A stretch of 64,000 nucleotides of DNA from Aporrectodea caliginosa (Eukaryota > Annelida > Clitellata > Crassiclitellata > Lumbricidae): the NCBI GenBank assembly GCA_020284085.1, contig JACEVL010000061.1, forward strand, positions 1,080,209 to 1,144,208, read 5' to 3'. The notes beneath the pieces are model-generated. The model saw nothing but the letters and a program-made list of their open reading frames with translations, was not told where the DNA came from and searched no databases. The translations under genes were made by a program, and so were the position numbers. Shown one piece after another: positions 12,301-22,500 of the stretch (position 1 is its first letter; every line of letters starts with the position of its first letter).

Positions 12301-13386
12301 AGTGCTTACTGTTCAGTGTGTTCACAAGGCTCAACAACAACAATACATTTATGAATTAATTGGAATTAAACTTCACTGTTAATTTAGAGAAAATATTTTT
12401 TATGATTTAGTCTCCTTAATATTTTTTAGTTATGAAAATATGAGACAAAAAGAGCAATTGATGCAGTAGTACTACACCATTTTAATACTGCAACAGATTA
12501 ATTCTTATGAGGCATATTATACTATTATTTTATGTCTTGAAATATAATGTTTTTGGCATTGCCATTGCAGTCTGACACTAATCTATTTTCAGATCTGCTT
12601 TTCTTGGTAAGTAGCAAAAGAAGATGTTTTAGTTTAATTGGTTGTCTATGAGCTGTTGCCTTCAGTGAGCGGTGTATGGACTAAGGCAAAGCTGACTTAT
12701 AGCTGAGCAGCTGACAAAATGTCAAATTGCCAGACAGTAAATATACTGAGCTTATAACACTAGGCCTAACAACATATCAAACTAGGCTACTCTAGCCTGA
12801 ACTGCTAAATGAACCGTCTTTAATGTTTATTTTAATTATTTTAAGGTGAACTTTGCCCACATTGACAGAAATACTATAAATAAAAGGAACTTTAAAAAAA
12901 AGAAATTTTCTAGTGTCGTCTCATACTGAAAATCTGACATTATGAGTTAAATGTATTTTTCCGGTTCTGCGGAAAATGTCTGGAAAATTTCCGGAAAATT
13001 TTCCGCAAAATAATTTTCCGGAAAAGCTACATCACTAATCCTCAGACACATTCCCAGTCTGTAGCAATTTTTTCTGCATCACCTCATCAACTGCCAGTCC
13101 TAAAGTGATAGAGTGCTGAATCTCATGGTGTACAAATTTGAGCAACAAGTTTATTTGTGTGCGATTTTATCATGGGAGTCAAGACACAGCTATGGGCTTA
13201 AACTGATGTGCACATCCAACGTTACATTTGTGCTAACGTCAAAACAGATTAAAAAAAGAAAATTATTACTGGAAAGAGATTATCTTTTGTGCCATCATGA
13301 AACAGATCATCTTCTCGTTTCCTTTTCTTGGTAGATTTATCTTTCTTGGTTGGTGCACCTCCTCGAGGAAAGTCCTCACCAGACAT
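143..13386 (-). CDS. PDCD11: RRP5/PDCD11 homologue, multi-S1-domain ribosome biogenesis factor (gene span, 3' part outside window)
   Basis: Fourteen exons join in one unbroken frame of about 555 codons. The start is the ATG at 13386, followed by the family's conserved N-terminal FPRGG motif and a lysine-rich stretch. The rest is a string of S1 RNA-binding folds: roughly residues 62-170, 172-258, 268-345, 350-427, 440-510, and the start of a sixth from about 520. Diagnostic stretches are GMLVLGCVRQVHELDMVVSL (exon 3), DHGYLIDLGVKVTAFL (exon 5) and LAKPEKKFYFGKKLKC (exon 13). In yeast and vertebrates RRP5/PDCD11 is a nucleolar protein of about 1,700-1,900 residues, needed for early pre-rRNA cleavages of both 18S and 5.8S/25S pathways. 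Only about the first third is here; the remaining S1 domains and the C-terminal HAT/TPR-like region would lie to the left. Intron phases agree at every junction. Family assignment is very secure; individual boundaries are inferred. Confidence 0.93.
323..1416. repeat. PDCD11 intron 13 with two SINE-like repeats
   Basis: About 720-940 is a repeat ending in an (ACTT)n tail. About 1134-1290 is a second repeat with the core CCACTATCTAATGACCAA and a B-box-like GGATCGAACCC. The second recurs at about 32220-32420 in an MKNK intron (GGATTGAACCC). No coding signal was seen. Confidence 0.6.
1417..1563 (-). CDS. PDCD11: PDCD11 exon 13 (fifth S1 domain)
   Basis: 49 codons, CTVERLLNRGAAVKVTDHIQ then GFVPKLHLSDVPLAKPEKKF and YFGKKLKCK. 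Very clear match to RRP5 S1 repeats ('GLVPPMHLAD...NPEKKYHIGDEVKC'). Donor gtaaga, phase 0. Confidence 0.92.
2610..2670 (-). CDS. PDCD11: PDCD11 exon 12
   Basis: A 61-base exon encoding NILNAEFFSYSDIKPGIVIE. Corresponds to 'IEAQYLRYHDIEPGAVVKG' in vertebrates, the entry to the fifth S1 domain. Acceptor ttgtag, donor gtagga. Confidence 0.87.
3027..3083 (-). CDS. PDCD11: PDCD11 exon 11
   Basis: A 57-base exon encoding CRITYFDYLTKVAYVSLKE, the last strand of the fourth S1 repeat. Enters with one base and leaves with two. Phases on both sides fit its neighbours. Confidence 0.87.
3674..3741 (-). CDS. PDCD11: PDCD11 exon 10
   Basis: Encodes FAQLPVQDMKLLQKTYSRGS and THR. Joined to exon 11 it reads GSTHRCRITYFD, equivalent to 'GNTHKCRIIDYS' of vertebrate PDCD11. 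Ends in phase 2. Confidence 0.88.
4391..4798. repeat. two-copy tandem duplication, unit about 208 bases
   Basis: Two adjacent direct copies begin at the ATGATAAA motifs near 4395 and 4603 and end with CAATGAATAT at 4590 and 4797. They differ by scattered substitutions and 1-2 base indels, so the duplication is fairly young. It lies in PDCD11 intron 9 (3742-5132), which otherwise holds only AT-rich sequence. Confidence 0.85.
5133..5342 (-). CDS. PDCD11: PDCD11 exon 9
   Basis: 70 codons, starting VEVAVLFVNTISKVVALTEL and ending LPDEVKGFAR. Covers the end of the third and start of the fourth S1 repeat. Acceptor tttgcag, donor gtacgt, phase 0. Confidence 0.9.
5840..5941 (-). CDS. PDCD11: PDCD11 exon 8 (third S1 domain)
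   Basis: 34 codons including LTVQMLSFTGSVHKQHLE, equivalent to the family's 'GLTLNFLTFFTGVVDFMHL'. Phase 0 on both sides; donor gtttga is unusually weak. Confidence 0.87.
6595..6666 (-). CDS. PDCD11: PDCD11 exon 7
   Basis: 24 codons, VEKSMKLSLQSLLPGFVVHA and on. Corresponds to the 'LLPGLVVKAQV' segment that opens the third S1 domain. Acceptor tttgcag, donor gtaagt-like, phase 0. Confidence 0.88.
7131..7261 (-). CDS. PDCD11: PDCD11 exon 6
   Basis: Encodes DQRKLSVGSYLHCAI, matching the 'LKVGQYLNC' strand of the family, followed by an acidic loop and VTISVDPETISVSV. Enters in phase 1, leaves in phase 0 at gtaagt. Confidence 0.88.
7807..7927 (-). CDS. PDCD11: PDCD11 exon 5 (second S1 domain)
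   Basis: Encodes VLTGCISSCEDHGYLIDLGV and following residues, a canonical S1 core with the DHGYLID signature. It ends one base into a codon at a weak donor (gtctgt). The phase is rescued exactly by exon 6, where G+AT gives Asp. Confidence 0.88.
8252..8692. mobile_element. TA-flanked MITE with long terminal inverted repeats
   Basis: The left end TGTGACGCCAGGGGTCAAAA and the right end are inverted repeats, near-perfect over about 40 bases. TA flanks both sides at 8250-8251 and 8693-8694. The 441-base interior has no transposase frame. TA duplication plus inverted repeats points to a Tc1/mariner-type non-autonomous element; an ATAT four-base duplication is an equally readable alternative. It lies in PDCD11 intron 4. 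Confidence 0.8.
9096..9248 (-). CDS. PDCD11: PDCD11 exon 4 (first S1 domain, end)
   Basis: 51 codons. FPVGSVVRCKVKEV and KLTVNPKEVN complete the first S1 repeat; the RRP5 family has VRC-V and SLNPK-VN here. Acceptor ttgtag, donor gtatgt, phase 0. Confidence 0.92.
10238..10417 (-). CDS. PDCD11: PDCD11 exon 3 (first S1 domain)
   Basis: 60 codons. VVSTGMLVLGCVRQVHELDM followed by VVSLPNGLTG is the hallmark first S1 strand pair of RRP5. Acceptor ttttag, donor gtctgt, phase 0. Confidence 0.92.
10646..10711 (-). CDS. PDCD11: PDCD11 exon 2
   Basis: 22 codons encoding a basic, low-complexity linker rich in Lys and Glu (TSRPKKAKTTKQ at its start). It matches in position the lysine-rich N-terminal linker of the family. 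Acceptor caatag, donor gtaact-like, phase 0 on both sides. Confidence 0.8.
10712..11909. other. PDCD11 intron 1, downstream part
   Basis: AT-rich intron with a short (TA)n run near 10810 and a C-homopolymer near 10970. I see no conserved frame or recognisable repeat apart from the hAT element that follows. Confidence 0.5.
11918..13037. mobile_element. non-autonomous hAT element with TTTTCCGGAAAA subterminal arrays
   Basis: A perfect 8-base target duplication ATCCTCAG flanks the element at 11910-11917 and 13038-13045. Ends are TAGTGTTGTGAGG and, on the other strand, TAGTGATGTAGC, typical hAT-like termini. Within 100 bases of each end are several copies of the palindrome TTTTCCGGAAAA or its half, a plausible transposase-binding array. 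The AT-rich middle has no transposase frame. It lies in PDCD11 intron 1. Confidence 0.85.
13270..13386 (-). CDS. PDCD11: PDCD11 exon 1 (start codon)
   Basis: Encodes residues 1-39, beginning MSGEDFPRGGAPTKKDK and ending in DNLFP. The start is chosen because FPRGG close to the initiator Met is conserved in animal PDCD11. The donor is gtaata after CCA (phase 0). A polypyrimidine-AG acceptor just upstream, near 13421, suggests that the 5' UTR is split by an intron. Confidence 0.88.
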
Positions 13387-13479
13387 AATTGCAAGGAAAG
13401 TCAGAAGATTTCAGAATCTAAAATAAATACAAATAACATATTTTTCACTTTTTGTCACCTCAATGTCAATGTCAAAATC

Positions 13480-13900
13480 CACAGACTTCTTCCAATGAAC
13501 TCTTCTGTTCAGACCCTTATCCAGCCACCCGTCCACCAGTCCTTTGGACAGGTGGAAATGATTTTGGACAGGCATAAATTGTTAAATGATGTCTGTCTAT
13601 TTGGGCAGATTATAATCCAGACAGCAGTCACAGTTCAGTTCACTCCTAGGCCTACTGCTCCAATTTCTGGGTCTCCCAGGGTCATTTAATTACATTGGAA
13701 ACTGCAGAAGGGTTAAGTCTTTGATGTAATTGGAAACTTTTACAATAGGCTATTCAATTGGGTTGTTAGGGCCCTTCCTGGGTTGTTAGGGCCCTTCCTT
13801 TTCACAGCCTGTCACAGTTGTCAATCAATGAAAGGCAGACCCTTAGCCATCCACCCATCCAAAGGATGGGTGGATGGAACTTAGTTTGGAGGGACATAAA
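13480..13900. repeat. degenerate repeat pair with hairpins
   Basis: Two related blocks both start CAGACCCTTA (near 13508 and 13837) and contain CCACCC/GGGTGG hairpins followed by a GGACATAAAT-like motif. The second has perfect 14-base arms at 13847-13860 and 13864-13877 around a 3-base loop. Between them is a short direct duplication of GGTTGTTAGGGCCCTTCCT near 13760-13800. Origin unknown. Confidence 0.55.
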
Positions 13901-14383
13901 TGTTATAGGTTATTCAGTGTAGGGTAGGGGCATTGCCCTCAGACTGGAAGGTGGCAGCTTTTGGAGGGTTACTTTTTATTTCTGCTTCTGTTCAAGGTTA
14001 CCATGGCAGAAGGCAAGTCACAGAAATGGCAACATGCTATGCAGCTCTTCTTCAAATGTGTCTTGTACTGACAGGTTCTGGCAATTCTTCTCAGGCTTAA
14101 GTTTCTTTAATCCTTCCTCTGATGGCCATCATATTCATACTAACCAGCTGATGGTTAACATCAATCAGTACCCGATGGCTTATTATACTACAACCCATAG
14201 CAACTGGTTCTTAGCTTACTCTAAACCAGCAACACTTGCAGAGATTCATAATTTCATTCTCTAATCTCATGATGAACAATGTGCTTTGTAAAACGAATAC
14301 TTTGAAGTTTTGGGTCCATTTTTTCATATCCACTCTCAACCAGTCTCTGGCTGAAAAAAGCATGTATGTATCAAAACACTTAT

Positions 14384-14640
14384 TGGGGGGTCCGGTGGCG
14401 CGTTGGATAACATCTGGCGAAGAGTGCGAGAGGTACCGAGTTCGAGCCCCGTTAGGGCGGATTTGCTTTGTAGGCTGCTATTAGCGCCGTGTATTACAGG
14501 CTGTCTGTTCTGTTAGTAGTTAACTAGTTAAGATTGTTTCAATTGCATAACATGTAAATGTACAGCGCAGTGCGTTTGTCAGGAGCTAAATTAAAGAAAA
14601 GATATTATTATTATTATTATTATTATTATTATCATAGTAT
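14384..14640 (+). mobile_element. tRNA-derived SINE (family A)
   Basis: Starts GGGGGGTCCGG, with an A-box-like TGGCGCGTTGG at 14396-14406 and a B-box GTTCGAGCCCC at 14440-14450, the internal RNA polymerase III promoter of a tRNA. An unrelated body with ATTGTTTCAATTGCATAA follows, then an (ATT)n tail to 14640. Related copies lie near 36947-37780 and 60180-60400. Confidence 0.85.
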
Positions 14641-16425
14641 CTGACAAATACACTGCACAAGTGATATACAACAGATCAAACAAAGTGCAACATTAAGTAA
14701 GACAGTGGAAGGCTGTTCGAGGAGAATCGCCCACATGAGAAGGCAGAACCACGGCACCTGCACATCTCCACTGGCCACAGAATTCAATAACTGTCAACCG
14801 ACCTGACCGCAACACAGAGGTAAATGTCTAAAGTTTTATTGCAGCTGATTGTTGGGTACACAATACAACCAACTCAGACTGCTCTGGGATAGAGCACTGT
14901 GAACTCTGCACAGCAGCTCTCAAATCAATGAGTAAACACAAGAAGATATTTTCAAAGAAACATTTACTGATTGAAATAATTGTTCTCATAAGGCAAACAA
15001 TGTGACCAGAAGCAGCTGTTTCTTTAGGGTTACCAGAATATGGACCACCATTGCTTCTGGCATACAAGTAAGAATGCTTGAGAAAATGTTTTCACAGTGA
15101 AATGCACTTCATCAGATGAACTTCTACAGATTTCTTGGAAATAAATTGCGACATCCATTGGACACAACATACGTTCCTGCATGTTGATGTATGAACAATA
15201 AATTACTCGCATCCTTATTTGAGAACTGCTGCGAAAAGCCACAGTGATCTACTCTCTTCAACTCTGCGGCAGCCATATTCAATACCAGGAGCAGTGATTG
15301 GCAGAGGTTCAAACTTTAGTTTTATCAATCTTGAGTTCCCTGATAGATGCTGATTTGGTGTTGACAAGTGAAGCACATGCCAATCGAGGACCTTGAATGC
15401 AATTTTACCTGCAACCTTAAGCCTGTGCAGTGTTTCTCGCATATATTCCGATATCATGATTTTCATTACTGTTAAGTCATAATAACAGGCATGCTGTGCA
15501 GGCAAATTTAAAACAAGCCTTTTTCAGCAGCATTTTTCAGAAGTATCTGAATAAAATGAAAAGTGCAGAATTTTAATTCTCGTTTGATTCAACTACTGTT
15601 AAGTCAGATGTTGAAAAAGGTACTCTTACAGAAAAATACATTTCTGGTCAGCCTAGCTTGTAAATTGTACAGCCACCCAAGACTGACAGAAATTAGACAG
15701 ACATGTGGTGCACCATAAAAACAATCCGGGAACTTATATCATACCTGATGCATGACTGCCCCAGAATGGGATAGAACAGACAGCAGCGACCTCCAACAGC
15801 CTACTACTATCACCGCTAAAGTAAGTAAGAATAGTGCTAAAACATTGACTGAAATGTCAAATTACACCTACATAACCGAACAAGCCACAAGTTGTTCAGC
15901 ACATACCTGCACGAATTTGTGGTCCTCTTCGAAGTGAGAACCTGTTTTAGGATGTTGTAATTTCTATTTCGGACAAGTACGCTTTAATTTAATTCAATAA
16001 GTTAATTTTTGACTTTTGTAGATATCGTGTTCGTCCAACAGTTCATTTTTAACTTCTGCAAATATTGTTTACATTTCCTAATAAAAGTCAATTCTTTACC
16101 TTAAATATTGTGTCAATGGGCATTACACTATGGAGTTAGCAGCACTTTATTTTATGCAATTTCGGAGCGGCCATTTTGGTCACGGTCGTCACAGTAAAAC
16201 TTTTACCGTCGCATCTGTTTAACTCTGTTAGGTAGCTACGTTTAGCGCCTTCGTGAGGCTCTTGTAAGGCGCTATATAAATAGCCATATACATACATACA
16301 GCATAAGTACATAAAATAACTATAGCAACTTTAAAGCTCTGTAGTGTGAAAACGTCGATAATGGAGGAATTTGGTCTGCAAGCTTATAGAATCTGGGGCT
16401 GAAGGATATAGTGCGTAAGTTTACT
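14641..16425. other. PDCD11: intergenic, possible PDCD11 upstream region
   Basis: No protein-coding exon supported. A candidate 5' UTR exon for PDCD11 ends near 15907 at a strong CAG/gtatgt donor on the minus strand. At about 16168-16177 plus-strand GGCCATTTTGG resembles the YY1-type element common at animal housekeeping start sites. Around 16230-16310 is a SINE tail (GGCGCTATATAAATAGCC then a CATA repeat). The promoter call is inference. Confidence 0.3.
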
Positions 16426-16570
16426 GGCGTCGTGAGTGTCGGTTAGGGGTCGCGAGGGTCGGTTAGGGTTAGTGTCGTCATTAGAAAACCTGGTACCTTA
16501 CGGCGTCCGCGCAGCATGCCCAAAGATACTGTATAATCCTTAAGCCCCGATATTATAAGTCTGCCATTTG
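16426..16570 (+). repeat. TTAGGG-containing dispersed repeat, copy 1
   Basis: Contains units of the type GTCGGTTAGGG separated by CGCGAG/CGTGAG, then a tail TCATTAGAAAACCTGGTACC and CCCCGATATTA. The same order recurs at 37970-38130, and on the minus strand on both sides of 57749-58662. Confidence 0.65.
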
Positions 16571-19500
16571 GCCAACACATATGGTCCATTAACGAATCGC
16601 CAAACTGACAGCCTTGTGAGAGAAAATAAAGTTTACAATCGCTAGCCGAGTTTTATAGGTAAACCCTAATATTATCGCTCACTATGCACACGTGCGTCAG
16701 AATAAACTATCCCAGAAGAAATTAGATTTATATCTTTACAAATAAATAGTATGCACTAACACTTTTTATATATTCCAAGGTTTTCACGAAGTTGTCTTTT
16801 TCAGACAGCTTAAATATTGGTAATTTAAAGCTTTACAACATTTAGTCGATAATCAGGTCATCACACTCGAAAAACACTTCTATTCCGGATGAGACGGAAA
16901 TGCAAACTAAACATGTCTGTGTTTATAGCCCAAGAAGAAATGGTTTAACTAATCGCAAAAGTTCCGCATTTATGGCACATTTTAAATAATTTTTAAAGTA
17001 ATGTTCCCTCGTGAATTATGTGAAACCATTGGATGAAAATTCTTAAAATACGTATATATTGGAGACAAAAAGTTTCACGCCTTTATCCACAGTTTGAACC
17101 ACAATGTAATTTCTTACATTGTGGTTTGAACAATGCACGAAGTTATCGTCCTCACTACATGACTGTATAAAATCTTTGTGTATAGGCCTACTGTATCTTC
17201 TGCGATTAAGAAGTTTATTGAAGTGATGAGGGAGATTATTGAGAAAAATTACCCAAGCAAAAGAGATCCAATTTATAGGTATTTTTGGGTAGTGGTGTTG
17301 GTGGTGTGTATGTGGTATGAAAGGCTTTGGTCTGTTAGGATTTTCCTCATTATCATATCTGTTTCAAAGGCATTATTTATTTTAGTCAAACCTCTAATAT
17401 GAACTCTTTGCATATTCTGTTAATGTAATCTCCAACGTAACAGACATAAATGGGTAGAAGAAAAAAGGAAGGAAAAGTGCAGCGAGCTGTGGTGTAGCTC
17501 TTTGCTGAGTTTCAACTTTCTTGAATGTACATGAGAATGCATTACATGGCTGAATTCAGGTACAACATTCAAATTGGAATGAAGTATCCCTAATAATGCT
17601 TCCCAGGTTCCTAGCTGTTATAGGTTTGTACCTTCGACACCTGCTGATCCAGATGCCATAAACTTTCATCCAGGTACTAAACCCGGCTAACAGTACTGTT
17701 GCCAATGCCACTCCTCAGGGCAACCACACTGACTTGACAGTGCATGTGCTTAGATTTCAAATAGTCCTTTACAAATTTAAAATTTATCACTATTATCACA
17801 ATTTGTGGGATACCTTAACGTTGTGTGAATAATTAATTCGTCGAAAAGACATTCTGGCAGAATAATGCATTTGCTACTATTATCTATTTAACAATATAGT
17901 CAATGCTGTGCAGCCTCGTGACTGCCTTGAACCTATGAACATAACTGACTTATGAACATAGTTTCGCACATACTGTGTAAAATTGGCTAAATGCACTGGC
18001 ATTTATTAACAATTTAACATAGATGGAGCCTACATACCGTAATGCCTTGAGAAACCATTCATCTGTATTTAATTATACTCATAAATCTAAACAAAATGTC
18101 TATGATACGGTTTGCCCACTCCAGAATGTCAACCAGTAACAGTGTTACCTCACTTGCTGATATGGTCCACAGTGCAGCTAAGACAGACCATTGGACAGCC
18201 CGTTTTCGTTTGCTGTCCACGGGCAAACTGTCTAGGCGGTCACAATGTTCTAAGCTGCCCATGCAATTAAGCAGCATTGATATACACAGCATAACGGGCC
18301 AGTAGTCGGTTATGCACATAACTTCCATTGAAATACCCTATATTAAAACGAGACTGGCCAGCTGCTATGCACATAAGCGTTATGCACTTAAGTGGTGTCA
18401 ACTGTATTGTAATTTTTTACAAGTAACAAATAATCCCAACTCGGTTTTTGCATGTATCTCAGATCTTAAACAGGCTTCAATGCATCCAAAGTTCTTTGGT
18501 TCGCTTGGTGCTGCATTCATCTTATTGAACAAACTCCTTAATCCTGCTCAGTCAGCTGCATTGGATTCCTGTAGAATTTAATAAAATTTAAGCCAGTCTG
18601 ACCTATGAAATCCTTACAACAGGCAATCCTACCTTCAGCCACTAATAACCCTCCCCTCAACCTGTGATGTTTTGGATATGGGTCTATTGGCAGAGCCATG
18701 ATGCAGAAGTCATGGACTAGCATGCATTCTATGTCACTGCCCCAATGAATGGAACCAACCAACAGTTTGACTACCAATAGGTCTCTGATGCGCAAACTCA
18801 CCATTTCTCATTGGATTTCAAATATCTTGATAACTAATTGCTCTTCACCTGGCGTCTGACTAACTACACCTCACATTTCTGATTGCACTTATTCCGTATT
18901 TTATATATTGCATTCAACTTTACATATTCGTATTTCTGTGTGTGACTGTGCATGGACAAGCGACTCTTTACAGCATAAACACAAGTGATGTGATCCATTT
19001 ATTCCCGACTCCAGATGACACACAGCAATCACACACAGCATTATGAGCCTTTTCAACAATTTCAAGTTGTACCTTGAAGAAACTTCATAAAATGATTATT
19101 TACTATATTTTCAATGTTATGATCACATCTACAGCTACTTACAACTTACCAACCAATGTTAACTAAAAGGGTAATTAACTGCATAGCAGTTTTTAATGCG
19201 ACAAATACATTAAAAATTCATAAAACTCAGAAATCAACAGATAAAGTAGATCACAAGTCCAAATGCAGATTTTAAAACCTTGTGTCAGACTTACAAAGTT
19301 AAACAGACAATGGTCATTTTATTAGCTGGAATTCCCGTCGTTGGCATATGCATCATCTTAATGCAAAAAGTGCATACGAAAACTAGTCCAAGTTTGAGAA
19401 ATAAAAAAGTGGTTTAATATTGCACTGCACAAGGTTGGACATGCTGAATAATTATGTGGAACCGCATTTTTTACCACTAATAGTAAGTTATCAACCATAT

Positions 19501-22500
19501 CCCAGTAGGCCTAATACATATAACTGTGCTTAAATTCTTAAATTATATATTCTGAAGTTTAACACGGAATCTTTTAAGTTATATATATATATTTGACTTA
19601 TCTGGGAAATGGTGTGCAATGATTTTGGATATTCAGGATATTGTCGAGTATCTTGCATATTGATTTTTTCGACTTGAGCTGGGTTTTCTCATGCATGGTC
19701 GCAGACAATTTTTAATCTCCTGGTGTCCAACACTGGCACCCAGTGTGAAGTAGACCATCTTGTACAGCCCTTTGGTAGCATATAACTGTGTTGTCTTAAT
19801 CAAATTTAAAATTAAATTAAAATCCATTAAAATACTTTTTAAGGTCATGGCTATGATGACAGTCAAACTAAATGCACCAACATAAAGGGATGATGCAAAT
19901 TCATCTCACATTAACAGCCGGCATGAGGTCACTAGTTGAATTAATCCAAAGCTGTCTTACTCCACTGCAATGCCAAACAAGTAAACAAGCAGATATTGCA
20001 ACCTGAACATGAAATCACAACCAATTAAACAGAAATAAGAGCCACCAATCAAAAGAAACCATGTATCTTCACCGGGACAAAACTGGAAGCCAACTTCTGA
20101 ATCTATTTCAGTTCTATAGTAACGTGAAATGACATGTAAATGTACAACATTCACAAACTCAGAAAAGACATGACCTGTAAGCACATTTAAACTAAATACT
20201 TAAACTCTGCAAGGGTGTTAAATGTAAAATATAATGTTATGCAACAACTCTTGAAGTTAATGAGTTTTTGGAGGAAGACAACAAGAGCAAATAACAGATT
20301 GTCCATCAATTTCCATATTATACTGTAATTTCTCACTTCACAACCAAGTGACATACACTGCAGCAAGCTCCAGTATGTACTGGCAGACGTTCATTCTCAG
20401 GACTAGCATTATTACTAAACAAGTACCAGGATATGTATTTAAGTGTTGGACAAAGGAAGTACAACTCTAAACTGCAGTACAAGGAAACTGAATGTTGGTA
20501 CTTCGAAAGGCCAAGATTTAAAAACAAATAATATGTAGATTACAAACCATGTTCAGTTGTTCACCTTGGTGTTGATCAAAAATAGAAGATTTCTTACAAC
20601 AAGCCTTGCCGCCAGGTCTCAATACCTAACACTTTAATGACGAGCACGTACTAAAAGTGACTGGGAAATCAATGCAGCTTGTCGTTAGAAGTATGCTAAA
20701 TATAAAATGGAATCAAGAAAAACAGGAGCATGCAGGTCAGTCAATTGGAAATTTCAATATTAGTTGGCATACAATGTTTGTGGTTGTTCACTGGAAGCTG
20801 GTTTGCTGTTCATAATTTTCAGTAAGTTACACCTATACTACAATAAGACATAGTTCTTGTATCATAATGTTTGAAGTGCTGGCCATTGAAACAGGACTTT
20901 AGGGGCAGGCGTCTTTACCCATAGACAAAGAATTTGTTACTCTAAATTCTCAAGAGGGGTAACGAGAAGCAAAAAGAACACGTCATATAAAACTCAGCAG
21001 TACAGTGTACAATTCGTACAAGGTGTAATCACAGATAACATTCATTTTAGTATCCAATGTAAGCTAATGGACATTTCACTTAATTATCATGCCGTAGTTA
21101 GCATTTTACAAGGCACAAAACACTGCAAAAGAGAAGGCATCACACATAAAAAGTCTAACCATAACTATCACCAGTTCTAAACAAATGTAACTACCAGTAA
21201 TAGTATTAAATATTATTTCAAGTATAGAGTCCAACATAAATTTATCCCAATGATCTTAATATATGTACAGTACAATGCATATTAAATTATTACTGTCACA
21301 ATATGGCCAGCAGCCTATAATTATTAGATTGTACAATCAAAAAACTCAAAATCTGTTTAGAAACAGGATGTGCACCAACATAAAAGAATTGATCTTGCCA
21401 TCTGCAGGAAAAAGAACACAGTTTCATTCAAAAATCACATAATATTACACAAAGCACCTCGACATTGTACTAATGCCCTTCACTCGCTGTTAAGCAAATC
21501 AGTCACCTTAAAGCAATTTAAAAAAATCCAATTTACACTTAAATCTTTCTTTTGTCACACAGATTCCCAGAGACAACTGAAATTCACAGCCTCCTGCCTT
21601 AGGCCTAAATGTACATCTGTGTTTTAAAGCTTGTTTAATATTAAAATGGCAGTCCGAAATGGACAGAAATCTGAAAGAACATCAAACTGACAAACAGTAA
21701 TCATTATTTCAGCAGACAAAAAAATAACCACCAGCCACTGATGTTTTTACAAAAGAAATAATATGACTCACAAACATACCGGATTTAGTTCCCACTAGTG
21801 TATTAGAAATTTTGAAACAAAGAAGCACCTCAGATATGCAATGAACAGCACCAAATGCCTCAACTACAGAACGTCTACAGCGGCCCTTCTATCTACCAAT
21901 TTCATGAACCCAAGCAATGATAACAGGAAACAGAAGAATTGCCCTTCCTAACCTGAGACCTGAATGGCATTTGAAACCTGTACATTTTGGTACAAGACAT
22001 GCTGCTAGACACTCCATGCACCTGCGTCCCAGCACATTTACACCAGAGTTTACGGTAATTAATGCCAAATAGTTAAGTTTGACTACTATTGTAGATAAAT
22101 GTACAAAAACCATAATTCACATTCAACAAACTTGTGTCTTTGTGAATGTGATTGTTCTTTACAAGTATGGTATAGCATTACAATAACCACTCACCAACAA
22201 TAGCAACTTCCCATTCTTACAGCTTGCACTTGGCTACAACAATTCAATTCACTAATATTATGCTGTGTACCGCCAGGACTGAACGAAAGCCATTTACTCC
22301 CATACACCTCACAAATTAATGCAGTTGTGTGCTATTACTGGATGTTGCTTCTCAGAAGTGCTTCTGTTTAACAGGTTGCATAAAATGATTTGAAGAATTA
22401 CAATGGAGAAATGTGACTAATCACTGACAGAAAAAAGAGCAGACCAGATGACATCTTGATCTGTGGAACTTCAGGACTGATCTATAGAATGAAGGCAAAA

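Noticed and set aside
13297..13689. 130-codon plus-strand frame
   Set aside because: Antisense to PDCD11 exon 1 and repeat sequence; the minus strand gives a clear homologue.
14396..14450. Functional tRNA gene
   Set aside because: Boxes are present, but no cloverleaf could be drawn and the unit continues into a SINE body and (ATT)n tail.
16430..16490. Interstitial telomere (TTAGGG) from a chromosome fusion
   Set aside because: Units are not contiguous TTAGGG repeats and recur with a conserved non-telomeric tail at two other sites.
18059..18328. Minus-strand frame with SKRKRAVQWSVL suggesting a Tigger/pogo DNA-binding domain
   Set aside because: Similarity is too vague, and terminal repeats could not be paired. 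Only noted as possible transposon debris.
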